Source: Lachnospiraceae bacterium (GTDB lineage: Bacteria; Bacillota; Clostridia; Lachnospirales; Lachnospiraceae). From it: a stretch of 61,183 nucleotides of DNA. The notes below the pieces were generated by a model. The model ran no database searches. It was not told the origin of the DNA and saw nothing but the letters and a program-made list of their open reading frames with translations. The position numbers and the translations under genes are program-made. The stretch's first letter is position 1, and each line of letters opens with the position of its first letter. This document shows positions 24,742-33,620 of this stretch, in pieces. The stretch is from positions 1 through 61,183 of the forward strand of contig VSND01000020.1 of the NCBI GenBank assembly GCA_009774145.1. Direction: 5' to 3'.

Positions 24742-24984
24742 TTATGGTTTTCGTTCCAGAAGCTCCTCATAGGTGGTATTCAGACAGCGTTTGAGCCCGC
24801 AGAGCTGTGCTCTGGTAATATGCTGTGTCCCTCTTTCAATCTTCACCAGAGTTTCTCTTGTCATATCTACTCCGCGAAGCTGAAGCATCGCAGCAAGCTC
24901 TGTCTGTCCGATGCCCTGTTCCGTCCGGATTCGTCTTATGTTCCAGCCGATATTTTTATCCGGCTGTTTTATCTTCTGTCCCAT
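24742..24984 (-). CDS. XRE-type helix-turn-helix protein, copy 2
   Basis: An 80-residue paralogue of the XRE protein at 24411-24647. I start it at MGQKIKQ (24984) by alignment with copy 1; a longer open frame upstream has no support. Both copies are preceded on the minus strand by a similar purine-rich block around AAAAAGGACTGA, so the promoter was duplicated too. It is divergent from the membrane protein at 25093. Confidence 0.85.
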   Translation of the reverse strand: MGQKIKQPDKNIGWNIRRIRTEQGIGQTELAAMLQLRGVDMTRETLVKIERGTQHITRAQLCGLKRCLNTTYEELLERKP

Positions 24985-25092
24985 AGCTGTTTCCGCAAAA
25001 TGGACTGTTTTCAGTCCTTTTTTCTTTATCATAGAGTTTCTATATGCTATAATGGGACCAGAACGGGTCCAATATGGAGAAAGAGGAAGAAA

Positions 25093-25821
25093 ATGCACCA
25101 AAAAAATTTTAGAAAAACCTATTATCAAATACGGACAGAGCTGTTCTGGGGAATGGTTTTGTGTATACTGTTGTTGCTGCTTATGGGAATTCATGCAAAT
25201 TACCGGCTGATGAAACAGGAACCGGAGAAGCTTTCCGAAGATGAACAGCAGATTCGCATGGAAGTCACCTATGATGACTGGCATTCTGAGCTGGAAGATT
25301 CCGCCCAGTGCCTTTTATGCCGAGAAAATGCCCTGGAAGAAGCAGAACCGGTCCCGGGCAGCGATACCATTGGACTGATTTTGCTGAACAGCTGGACGGT
25401 TTTGAACCTTCCGCTCAGACGCGGCGAAACAGCCGGGCGGGAAGGCGGACACACCGGCGACTCCGGGATCCACTATGGGTATACCGGCGGGATCACCTGG
25501 CTCTCCAGCGGGGATCCGGACCGGGGAATGGCAAAGATCAGCCTGACGCTGCCGGAACGCTGTCAGCCGGATGAAGATTTCATCCGCCGTAATCTGTGCC
25601 AGACCTGTCTGGATCAGGTTACCGCTTCCCTGCGTTTCTGGAAAGGCGCGCAGGAGGATAAGGAAGCCGTTCCTCTCTGCCTGCTGGACCGCCAGACAGC
25701 AAAGATCTATTCCGCTCAGGACTGGTATCTGGGATATTTTATCAGGGATTACTGGATTGAACTGGACTTTGAAGAAACAGAGGTATCCATCAAAGCCTAT
25801 TATCTGCCTTCTGCCGCCTGA
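25093..25821 (+). CDS. Hypothetical single-pass membrane protein
   Basis: A 242-residue protein with a basic N terminus, one membrane helix (about residues 18-36), and an extracytoplasmic part with six cysteines, including the pair CLLC and the later CQTC, that could be disulfide-bonded. Family not recognised. A TATAAT box at 25048-25053 and an AGAGGAAG ribosome binding site precede the ATG. The promoter region is shared with the divergent XRE gene, so XRE control is possible. Confidence 0.7.
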   Translation: MHQKNFRKTYYQIRTELFWGMVLCILLLLLMGIHANYRLMKQEPEKLSEDEQQIRMEVTYDDWHSELEDSAQCLLCRENALEEAEPVPGSDTIGLILLNSWTVLNLPLRRGETAGREGGHTGDSGIHYGYTGGITWLSSGDPDRGMAKISLTLPERCQPDEDFIRRNLCQTCLDQVTASLRFWKGAQEDKEAVPLCLLDRQTAKIYSAQDWYLGYFIRDYWIELDFEETEVSIKAYYLPSAA

Positions 25822-26216
25822 CCGCCTGCACAGAACTCTGCTTCCTGTCCGGGAAATTCTGTTTCTGTTTTCTTTTTTCTGAATTTTGTGATATTTTCCA
25901 TCTGACAGACGTTCCTATAGTGAAAAGCTTTTCAAAACAGAACAGACCCAACCGGAGATGACCGGATTGGAGAAAACGGACTACGACAGAGCAGTGAGCC
26001 TCTGTCCGGATGCAGTATACCGGACCGCGCTGAGCTGCTGCAAAAGACACTCATGTCTGCAGATTCGGCGCCTGTTATGGAACGAACCGGCCGGATACAG
26101 ACAGAAACGTATTTCGCAGCAGCCCCTTCTTGAACAGCCGGACACCGTTTCCCGGCATGGCCTCATCCCCCTGTAAGTTCCTCGATACAGCATACATTCC
26201 CCGTCTGCATCCTCCG
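25822..26216. other. Interval with gene debris
   Basis: The 395 bases hold no intact gene. A stretch at 25958-26053 encodes a sigma-factor-like N terminus (see that entry). I see nothing identifiable in the rest. Confidence 0.5.
25958..26053 (+). pseudogene. Remnant resembling the start of a sigma-70 family factor
   Basis: The frame from ATG 25958 reads YDRAVSLCPDAVYRTALSCC, which looks like the region-2 start of ECF-type sigma factors (an acidic YxxYADxVYRxALS pattern). The similarity stops after about 31 residues and the frame runs into unrelated sequence. It is probably a truncated gene. The call rests on a short match only. Confidence 0.4.
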
Positions 26217-26780
26217 TCACAGAACCGGTCCGATCACTGCCCGGAAATACCGGTCCAGTTCCTCCGGCGCCTGTTTCCGTCCTCCTTTCAGCCACCAGAG
26301 CACCATCTCCACAAAACTGCCCGATATATGATTAACCAGAAAATCCTCCGGAAGGCACGCCATCTTCCGGGACGTCCGGTTCACCACCTGCATGTGAATC
26401 AGTTCATTCAGACTGTCCTTAAAATAACGCAGAAAGATCTCATTACTCTCGCAGGACAGAAGCTGCAGAATATGATTGTCATTTTCCGCCAGATGCTGCA
26501 GCAGATGACAGAAGACGGATTCCGGCGCATTTCCTTCGGAATACAGTCCATGGGTATGCGTACAGTCCATGGCGCTGTCCACGATATGGCTGAACAGCTC
26601 TTCACACAGTTCCTTCAGCAGATCATCCTTTGTCTCAAAATGTGCATAAAAGGTACTGCGGCCGATATTTGCAAGGTCAATGATCTCCTGCACCGTGATA
26701 TTTTCAAATCGCTTTCTCTCCAGCAGGCGGCTGAATGCCTGGAAAATCGCTGCTCTTGTCTTCTGCTGACGTCTGTCCAT
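26217..26780 (-). CDS. TetR-family repressor
   Basis: A 187-residue regulator. The helix-turn-helix is at residues 20-50 (ITVQEIIDLANIGRSTFYAHF) and the ligand domain ends FRAVIGPVL, matching the TetR_C subfamily with a conserved FxxxxxGP-like end. It is divergent from the metal P-type ATPase and probably represses it; the palindrome at 26809-26828 is the likely operator. Start ATG 26780 follows GGAGGGGACAGG. Confidence 0.9.
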   Translation of the reverse strand: MDRRQQKTRAAIFQAFSRLLERKRFENITVQEIIDLANIGRSTFYAHFETKDDLLKELCEELFSHIVDSAMDCTHTHGLYSEGNAPESVFCHLLQHLAENDNHILQLLSCESNEIFLRYFKDSLNELIHMQVVNRTSRKMACLPEDFLVNHISGSFVEMVLWWLKGGRKQAPEELDRYFRAVIGPVL

Positions 26781-26808
26781 CCTGTCCCCTCCCGAACAAA
26801 TCTTCCAA

Positions 26809-26828
26809 AATGTATGATATCTTACATT
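26809..26828. promoter_or_regulatory. Candidate TetR operator palindrome
   Basis: AATGTA and TACATT arms flank a GATATC core, 18 of 20 positions symmetric. It lies 29 bases upstream of the TetR start codon, where an autoregulatory operator is expected. Confidence 0.65.
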
Positions 26829-27072
26829 TTATGGTTTTTGCTTCTTGCACACAATCCGTCCTGTGCATACAATAATATCAAACAGATTGTTTGTTATCAA
26901 ATATATTGTACGGAATCTGTCTTTCCCTGTCAAGCGTAAAATACCGCTGTATCTGCGCAGTTCCGGGCCGGTGCGGCAGTCTGCCGGTACCTCGCACACA
27001 ATCCAGTCCGACCGCGCTCAAAGTACTCTGCAAAATAAAACACAGCCAGGCCCGGCTGCATGTAAAATTAAA

Positions 27073-27099
27073 CTTCCCAGCAGCCAGGCTGCGGGGAAG
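27073..27099 (+). promoter_or_regulatory. Hairpin in the leader of the P-type ATPase mRNA
   Basis: CTTCCC-A-GCAGCC, a short apex, then GGCTGC-G-GGGAAG. There is no T-run, so it is not a normal terminator; a leader structure that affects translation or stability is possible. The ATG lies 35 bases downstream. Confidence 0.5.
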
Positions 27100-27133
27100 A
27101 AGCCAGGAACGATTCCAAAAAGGAGGCGCCAGG

Positions 27134-29005
27134 ATGTTAAAAAAGATCAACGAAATACTTTCCGGAACTGCTGCCACGCTGATTGGAGGGCTGTGTCTTG
27201 CCTTCCGCTTTTTCCTGCCGCGCATGGGAATCCATCTGCCGGCAGATCCTGCATGGATTACAGTGGTGATCTGCGGCATCCCCCTTGTCAGTCTGGCAAT
27301 CCGGCGCCTGATTTGCAATCCGGGAATCAGCAGGATCTCCTCCGCGCTTCTGATCTCCATCGCCATGTCTGCCGCCATATTTATCGGAGACCTTTTTGCA
27401 GCCGGAGAAGTCGCTTTCATCATGGCGCTCGGCGCCATTCTGGAAGAAAAGACTACGGACCGGGCACAGAAAGGGCTGAAAAAACTCATCGGTCTTGCGC
27501 CTGTACAGGGACGGCTCCTGACAGACGGAACGGAGAAAATGGTTCCTGCAGAAACGATTCAGCCAGGTGATATCCTTCGGATCTTTCCCGGCGAGGTCAT
27601 CCCGGCGGACGGTGTCATCCTCCATGGAGAGACTTCTGTGGACCAGTCCATCATGACCGGAGAATCCCTGCCTGTAGACAAAGCGGAAAAAGACGAGGTA
27701 TTCTGCGGCACCCTGAACTGCTTTGGCTCCATTGATATCCGGGCGGTTCATGCAGGGCAGAACAGCACGCTGCAGAAACTCATCCGCATGGTACAGGAAG
27801 CAGAGGAGAAAAAAGCGCCCATGGCGCGGATCGCCGACCGGTGTGCAAGTATTCTGGTTCCGGCAGCGCTCCTGATCGCCATAGCCGCCGGACTTGTCAC
27901 CCGGGACATCGTCCGGGCCGTAACCGTTCTGGTGGTCTTCTGTCCCTGCGCCCTTGTGCTGGCGACTCCCACCGCGGTCATGGCGGCCATCGGCCAGGCC
28001 GCAAAGCACGGGGTCGTCATCAAATCCGGAGAAGCACTGGAAAACATGGGAAAAGCAGATGCCATCGCCTTTGACAAGACGGGAACGCTGACTTATGGAA
28101 AGCTGAAAGTGTGTGATGTAATCTCCTTTGATCCGAAGCGAACGGAACAGGAACTGCTCTCTCTGGCTGCTTCTGCTGAAGCCAGAAGCGAACACCCACT
28201 GGGCAGGGCCATCACTGCCTGCGCAAAAGAAAAAAATGCTGTCATTCTGGAGTCCTCCGCTTTCTCCATGTCCGCCGGGAAAGGCGTGCGGGCAGACGTA
28301 GCCGGGCATACGCTGCTGTGCGGCGCAGAAACATGGATGGCGGAACATCAGACAGAGATTCCCTCAGAAGCCGCAGAACAGTCCGCTGCACTTCGACGGA
28401 TGGGAAAGGCGTCCATTCTGGTCGCAGAGGACAAGGTCTGCATCGGTCTCATCGCCCTGTCCGACGTGCTGAGAGAAGGCGCAGTGTCCATGACGGCAAA
28501 ACTGTCGGCCATGAACGTCCGGACGCTGCTGCTCACCGGCGATCATCAGAAAACGGCGGAATATTTCGCAGACCGGGCTGGTATCCGCACCGTTCATGCC
28601 GGTCTGCTGCCGGAGGAAAAAGTCGCACAGATCCAGAAGCTCCGGACCGAGGGCCGGACGGTCTGCATGATCGGAGACGGAGTCAACGACGCCCCCGCCC
28701 TGAAGACCGCCTCCGTCGGCGTCGCCATGGGAAGCATGGGCAGCGATATTGCTGTGGAAGCGGCTGACATCGCCCTGATGACCGACGATCTCTCCCGGAT
28801 CCCCTACCTGAAACGGCTGTCAAACGCCACAGTCCGTACCATCCGCTGCAGCATCACCCTGTCCATGTGCATCAATTTCTGTGCAGTAACGCTCTCCGTC
28901 CTGGGCGTACTGACCCCCACGACCGGCGCGCTGGTGCACAATGCAGGCTCCTGTTTTGTCGTATTGATCGCAGCGCTTCTGTACGACCGGAAATTCGAAG
29001 ACTGA
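27134..29005 (+). CDS. P1B-type heavy-metal-translocating ATPase
   Basis: A 623-residue cation pump. Seen: TGES in the actuator domain (MTGESLP), the metal site CPC at residues 270-272 (VVFCPCALVLATP), the phosphorylation site DKTGT at 314-318, the SEHPLG histidine motif, and GDGVNDAP. CPC with a HNAGS-like motif in the last helices (LVHNAGSCFVV) is usual for Cd/Zn/Pb or Cu pumps; the exact metal is not certain. There is no N-terminal metal-binding domain. Start ATG 27134 follows AGGAGG. The neighbouring TetR-family gene is an unusual regulator for this family. Confidence 0.92.
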   Translation: MLKKINEILSGTAATLIGGLCLAFRFFLPRMGIHLPADPAWITVVICGIPLVSLAIRRLICNPGISRISSALLISIAMSAAIFIGDLFAAGEVAFIMALGAILEEKTTDRAQKGLKKLIGLAPVQGRLLTDGTEKMVPAETIQPGDILRIFPGEVIPADGVILHGETSVDQSIMTGESLPVDKAEKDEVFCGTLNCFGSIDIRAVHAGQNSTLQKLIRMVQEAEEKKAPMARIADRCASILVPAALLIAIAAGLVTRDIVRAVTVLVVFCPCALVLATPTAVMAAIGQAAKHGVVIKSGEALENMGKADAIAFDKTGTLTYGKLKVCDVISFDPKRTEQELLSLAASAEARSEHPLGRAITACAKEKNAVILESSAFSMSAGKGVRADVAGHTLLCGAETWMAEHQTEIPSEAAEQSAALRRMGKASILVAEDKVCIGLIALSDVLREGAVSMTAKLSAMNVRTLLLTGDHQKTAEYFADRAGIRTVHAGLLPEEKVAQIQKLRTEGRTVCMIGDGVNDAPALKTASVGVAMGSMGSDIAVEAADIALMTDDLSRIPYLKRLSNATVRTIRCSITLSMCINFCAVTLSVLGVLTPTTGALVHNAGSCFVVLIAALLYDRKFED

Positions 29006-29014
29006 AAAGACGGC

Positions 29015-29036
29015 TGCGGCATACAACGATGCCGCA
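29015..29036 (+). terminator. Hairpin between convergent genes
   Basis: TGCGGCAT and ATGCCGCA arms with a six-base loop, nine bases after the ATPase stop, followed by ATCTCTT. Probably terminates the ATPase transcript. Confidence 0.6.
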
Positions 29037-29067
29037 ATCTCTTATCCGGACCTTCTGCATATTCCGA

Positions 29068-30336
29068 TCATACGGAAACGGCACGGAATTCTTCATACTG
29101 TTTCCTGGGACCGCCGCAGACCGGGCAGCGTTCGGAAACAGTATCTTCCGTCATGACATAACCGCAGACCGGACAGACATAGATCGTCTCCTCTGCAAAA
29201 TGTTCCATATCCGCCGCCTGTTTCAGAAGCGACGCATGCACCTTTTCGGCCAGAGCAGCGCCGGTATACGCCTGCTCTGCCAGAGGACTGCGGTGGCTGT
29301 TCGCATATTCGGCAAGCATCTGATACAGATGCTCATATTCAAATTCTTCTCCTGGTACACAGGTCTTCACGGATTCCGCAAAAGGAACAGGACGGTCAAG
29401 CACCGAATAAAAACTTCTGGCATGATAATATTCCGAAGCTGCAAGGGCGCGGAAGAGTCCGGCGATCCGTTCCATACCTCTTCGCTCTGCACGGTCTGCA
29501 AACATCAGATATTTAAAATGGGCCAGCAACTCTCCCTGCACGGTCTCCTCCAGTTTCTGACGCAGAACCCGGTCTTTCCTCTCCCGTCCATAGCAGTCCT
29601 CCGACAGATCCGCGATCCGGTGGTGCAGCACGCCCTCTTCCATGAAAAAATGAACCACATGATGCTCCACATCACATGCCCGGATCTCCCGGGACACATC
29701 CTCGATCATGGCCCCGCCTCCGCCGGTACAGATCAGCGGGATTCCATCCACCTCATCTTCGAACCGGGAATGTACATGACCGCAGAGCAGGTATTTTACT
29801 TTTTCCTTCCACGGCCCATAGACGCTTCTCAGGCGGGCAAACTCCTCCTCTGATACACAGTTCTGAATAAAATGATTCGGCACCGGTATATGAAAGGCAA
29901 TGACTGCCTGTGTCACTTCCTCCATGGAAAGAACCCGACCCAGCAGTGTAAGTCCTTCCTCCTCAAAAGAACGGACCGCATTGTCCAGCACGACAACTGC
30001 AAATCCATCCGCAAGGAGCGCATAATTTTTCAGGCCGAAGTATTCCATATACGCCCCCGTGTCGTGATTTCCGCGGAGTGTATAGACCTCATTTTCTGCC
30101 AGCGTTTCTGTCAGTTCCTGTATCATCCGATAGTGGCGTCCGGTTCCCGTCGGCACCAGATCGCCCACAATCAGCGTCATGTCATCCCTGCCGCTCTCCT
30201 CCAGGGCGCCCGCATATACCTTCATATTGTATGTGCCCAGCCCCTCACAGCCGGGATCGCCGATCACGCCCATGGAATGTACCTGCCCAAGCCGTATCAC
30301 CGGCTCCGTTACCTTGATCATTTTCTTTCTCTCCAT
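29068..30336 (-). CDS. Metallophosphoesterase-rubrerythrin-rubredoxin fusion
   Basis: A 422-residue cytoplasmic protein made of three parts. Residues 1-245 are a calcineurin-like phosphoesterase with VGDLVP, RGNHD, AFHIP and CGHVHS; the first motif is GDPG, so the usual DxH is missing its histidine. Residues ~250-375 form a rubrerythrin-like four-helix bundle with the di-iron ligand patterns GELLAHFKY and SEYYHAR, then GEEFEYEH and AEKVH. The end is a rubredoxin-type iron site with CPVCG twice. Rubrerythrins reduce peroxide in anaerobes, so the phosphoesterase may act under oxidative stress. Start at 30336, with AAGGAG nine bases upstream; the frame is open further upstream. Confidence 0.85.
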   Translation of the reverse strand: MERKKMIKVTEPVIRLGQVHSMGVIGDPGCEGLGTYNMKVYAGALEESGRDDMTLIVGDLVPTGTGRHYRMIQELTETLAENEVYTLRGNHDTGAYMEYFGLKNYALLADGFAVVVLDNAVRSFEEEGLTLLGRVLSMEEVTQAVIAFHIPVPNHFIQNCVSEEEFARLRSVYGPWKEKVKYLLCGHVHSRFEDEVDGIPLICTGGGGAMIEDVSREIRACDVEHHVVHFFMEEGVLHHRIADLSEDCYGRERKDRVLRQKLEETVQGELLAHFKYLMFADRAERRGMERIAGLFRALAASEYYHARSFYSVLDRPVPFAESVKTCVPGEEFEYEHLYQMLAEYANSHRSPLAEQAYTGAALAEKVHASLLKQAADMEHFAEETIYVCPVCGYVMTEDTVSERCPVCGGPRKQYEEFRAVSV

Positions 30337-30570
30337 ACTCCTTTGCTCCTTCCGCCGTGTTCCGGGTGTCTGTATCACGGTTTCTTTCTTCGCCGGTATA
30401 GTGTTCCCCGAACACTTCACTGCTAACCGGAACCGTCCGTTCAGCACCGTCGTTTCATGCTGATATTATTATAAGTGTTGATTGATGGAACGGCAATTTT
30501 TTTGTATAATAAAAAATGAAATCCCCCGTCGTCAGAAACTGAAGGACTGCCGTCATCCATGGAGGCGTGT

Positions 30571-30984
30571 ATGAGAAATAAGACCGTTTCACCGGAAAAA
30601 AATATCTATGATATCATGCATAAGGACACAAAAGTGGCAAGAGTGAGCGAGACCGGACACTGCCGGATCTACTGCCCGTCCTTTCTGCCGTATTCTCTGT
30701 ATCTGGAAGAGGAAGAAGATATCGACACACTGGTAAACAACATAACCGGCTTCTACTACTGGTGCGCTTCGCGGCTCCTGACACTGGACCGGGCCTATGC
30801 CAAAGAAATCTTAAACAGCATCGGTGTAAAGCAGGCTGTCACTGACCGGGACCGGGCCAGGATCGCTCTGTCCTGCCGCTGTGCGTCTCTCACGGATGTC
30901 TTCTGGGTCAAAAAAGCAGCGGAACAGGAACTGCTGGCGAGCTGCAGCATACCGATCAGGAGAGATTTTTATGACCTCTCCTGA
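30571..30984 (+). CDS. HipA-kinase-like N-terminal protein, probably truncated
   Basis: About 137 residues. The opening NIYDIMHKDTKVARV and the block TDRDRARIALSCRCASLTDV, seen as DRARIALS and SLTDVFWVK, resemble the N-terminal part of clostridial HipA-like kinase proteins, which continue for some 200 more residues with the kinase domain. Here the frame stops soon after this block, and no kinase motifs follow in other frames that I can see. It is either a stand-alone accessory domain or a decayed gene. GGAGG lies five bases before ATG 30571, so translation is likely. Confidence 0.55.
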   Translation: MRNKTVSPEKNIYDIMHKDTKVARVSETGHCRIYCPSFLPYSLYLEEEEDIDTLVNNITGFYYWCASRLLTLDRAYAKEILNSIGVKQAVTDRDRARIALSCRCASLTDVFWVKKAAEQELLASCSIPIRRDFYDLS

Positions 30985-31180
30985 TCGCCCCGGTTTCCTG
31001 TTCCGGTACCCTGCCGCCCATAACCCTTTTCTCTCTTTCCTTTACCTTCTCCTGTTTCATGCCGGACGCTCCCATACAGATTCCGATTTTTTCCAATATT
31101 CCGTAATGCAGCAGCAGTCCGGACCGGGAATACGGGCGGAAGGCTGCTCTTCCTCTGCAGCACGCCCTGCCGATGGAAGG

Positions 31181-31525
31181 TTATGGCTGCATTTTCTTTC
31201 TGAGCAACGCAGAAATCAACATGGCTGCGGTTCCCAGAACAAGATAAACCGCTCCATAGAGAATAAATGCCGTCTCGCCCATATCAAAAAACACCCATAC
31301 CCCAGCCAGAAAAAACGCTGCGGAAAAGACCGGCAGACTCCACAGCGTGCCTGTGTCCTTTCCTGCAAACACACCCATAATCACGGAATGTACCGGATTG
31401 ACTGCAAAAAACAGAAGAAAACAGACTGCCATTCCTCCATCACCTTTTACAAATGTAACGGCAAGCCATGGCAGAGCAAACATGATAAGCGCAGAAACTG
31501 CCAGTCCCCAAAGAATCTTTTTCAT
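31181..31525 (-). CDS. Small four-helix membrane protein
   Basis: About 114 residues, nearly all hydrophobic, with four membrane segments. Family not recognised. The start at 31525 has GGAGG five bases upstream; an earlier in-frame ATG lacks a ribosome binding site. It is divergent from the GH13 gene. Confidence 0.7.
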   Translation of the reverse strand: MKKILWGLAVSALIMFALPWLAVTFVKGDGGMAVCFLLFFAVNPVHSVIMGVFAGKDTGTLWSLPVFSAAFFLAGVWVFFDMGETAFILYGAVYLVLGTAAMLISALLRKKMQP

Positions 31526-31696
31526 ACCGTCCTCCAAATCCGAATATGCAGACCATCTTTGTCTTTGCCTTATTATATCTCTTTTTCTGCCGGAATGAAA
31601 TACACTTTTCCGAAGGATTTTCAAATATGCGTGCAAAAACACTTTTTGAGTGATATAATAAAACCGTTAGAAACATCATATTGGAGGTACACATCT

Positions 31697-33568
31697 ATGG
31701 CATGGTATGACGAAGCTGTCTTTTATCACATCTATCCGCTGGGGCTTACAGGCGCTCCGAAGCAGAATTCTTATGGAGAGCCGGAGCACCGGCTGAATAC
31801 GCTGCTTCCATGGATCACTCATATAAAAAAGATCGGCTGCAATGCACTTTATATCGGTCCCCTGTTTGAATCTGTGGGACATGGCTACGAGACAACCGAT
31901 TATAAAAAACTGGACAGCCGTCTGGGGACCAACGAGGATCTGGCCGCTTTTGTGGCAGAGTGCCACCGGCAGGGGATCAAAGTCGTACTGGACGGCGTGT
32001 TCAATCACACCGGACGGGATTTTTTCGCCTTCCAGGATCTGAAACAGAACCGGGAACAGTCCGCCTACAAGGACTGGTACTGCAACGTAAATTTCTGGGG
32101 GAACAACGAATACAACGACGGATTTTCCTATGAAAACTGGGGCGGACACAACCTTCTGGTGAAATTAAACCAGCACAATCCGGCGGTCAGAGACTATATC
32201 TGTGACGTCATCCGCTTCTGGGTCAGCGAATTTGATATTGACGGAATCCGGCTGGATGCCGCTGACGTTCTGGATTTTGAATACATGAAAGCGCTCCGGC
32301 GGACTGCCAATGAAGTAAAGCCGGATTTCTGGCTCATGGGCGAGGTCATCCACGGGGACTATACCCGCTGGGTTAACGAAGGCACTCTGCACTGCGTCAC
32401 CAATTACACCCTGCACAAAGCGCTTTACTCCGGGCACAACGACCACAATTATTTTGAAATTGCACATACGGTAAAGAGGCTCTATGAAATGGGCGGCAAC
32501 CGCATCGACGGACTCCGGCTCTACAATTTTACGGACAACCATGATGTGGAGCGGATCTATACCAAACTGAATAAAAAGGAGCACTTTGCCCCGGTTCATG
32601 TGCTGCTCTACACGCTGCCGGGCGTTCCGTCCATCTATTATGGTTCGGAATTCGGGATCGAAGGGAAGAAAGAACGGTTCTCCGACGATTCCCTGCGCCC
32701 TGCCCTCTCTCTGTCCGACTATGAGAACGCAGAGGAAAAGAATCCCTGTACCCGGCTGATCGCCGCTCTTGGCTTAGTCCGCCGGCACACAGCCGCCCTG
32801 TCTTACGGCGATTACAGGGAACTTCTGCTCACCAACCGGCAGTACGCATTTTCCAGAAACTACAACGGCGTATCCGTGGTCGTCACCGTCAACAACGATG
32901 ACAGCGACTATGTTATGACGCTTCCTGCCGGAAATGCGGCCCGGTACAGAGGCGCTCTGTCCGGTGAAACGGTGTCTGTGAATAACGGACAGATCGTTGT
33001 CAACGTAAAGACAAATTCCGGGGATATCTGGGTGCCCGTTCTGGAAGGTCAGGCAAAAGAGCCGGAAAATCAGAAGGCGGCGCCGGAAACAGCCGACATA
33101 CCGAAAACCCCTGAAACGGCACAGAAAAAAGAAACGGTTCCGGATATCCAGGCGCCTGCAAAAACAGATGCTCCTGCAAAAAAACAGAAGTCTGACACGG
33201 AATACTGGTGGAAAGCTACGGAGACGGACGAAAGTTCCGAACAGTCTGACAAAGTACCGGAAGCGGATGCAAAAGCCCCGGTCCGGACACCGGCGCCCGA
33301 TGCAGACAAAAAAACTGCGCCCCGGGAACCATCAGCCAGTGCAGATGCAAAAATTCCAGTCAGGACGCCAGCGCCCGATGCAGGCACGGCCGTTCCGGCA
33401 GCTGTACCGGATGCAGAATCCTTTGAAAAAGGCCGGATTGCAGGACTTCAGGAAGCCATTCTTGCCATTATGGAGAAAAACGGTCCCGTCACCGACCAGA
33501 TGCGCAGAGATGTCATGGCAAATACTCACCATGCTTCTCTGGTCAACTGGATCAAAAGCTTCCGGTAA
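31697..33568 (+). CDS. GH13 alpha-amylase-family enzyme with a proline/alanine tail
   Basis: A 623-residue cytoplasmic glycosidase (no signal peptide). The TIM barrel occupies residues 1-360 and keeps the catalytic set: nucleophile D187 (GIRLDAAD), acid/base E216 (LMGEV), and D283 (TDNHD). Similar intracellular enzymes act on maltodextrins or cyclomaltodextrins. Residues ~375-450 are the C-terminal beta domain. Then comes an unusual addition: about 130 residues rich in Ala, Pro, Lys and Glu, with two copies of a PVRTPAPDA unit, ending in a small helical domain (EKGRIAGLQEAILAIMEKN start). That tail is not part of the normal family. TATAAT at 31654-31659 and GGAGG precede the start. Confidence 0.9.
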   Translation: MAWYDEAVFYHIYPLGLTGAPKQNSYGEPEHRLNTLLPWITHIKKIGCNALYIGPLFESVGHGYETTDYKKLDSRLGTNEDLAAFVAECHRQGIKVVLDGVFNHTGRDFFAFQDLKQNREQSAYKDWYCNVNFWGNNEYNDGFSYENWGGHNLLVKLNQHNPAVRDYICDVIRFWVSEFDIDGIRLDAADVLDFEYMKALRRTANEVKPDFWLMGEVIHGDYTRWVNEGTLHCVTNYTLHKALYSGHNDHNYFEIAHTVKRLYEMGGNRIDGLRLYNFTDNHDVERIYTKLNKKEHFAPVHVLLYTLPGVPSIYYGSEFGIEGKKERFSDDSLRPALSLSDYENAEEKNPCTRLIAALGLVRRHTAALSYGDYRELLLTNRQYAFSRNYNGVSVVVTVNNDDSDYVMTLPAGNAARYRGALSGETVSVNNGQIVVNVKTNSGDIWVPVLEGQAKEPENQKAAPETADIPKTPETAQKKETVPDIQAPAKTDAPAKKQKSDTEYWWKATETDESSEQSDKVPEADAKAPVRTPAPDADKKTAPREPSASADAKIPVRTPAPDAGTAVPAAVPDAESFEKGRIAGLQEAILAIMEKNGPVTDQMRRDVMANTHHASLVNWIKSFR

Positions 33569-33620
33569 GCCGGACGCTTTTCACGGCAGCGAAAAGCAAA
33601 GCACAGACAGGAGGGCTGAC

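Larger units (their letters stand above)
26781..27133. promoter_or_regulatory. Divergent control region between TetR and the P-type ATPase
   Basis: 353 bases without a gene. Near the TetR start is the 20-bp palindrome; near the ATPase start are stacked GC-rich hairpins. A plus-strand open frame from 26891 runs through it into the ATPase, but it has no ribosome binding site and non-coding composition. Confidence 0.6.
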
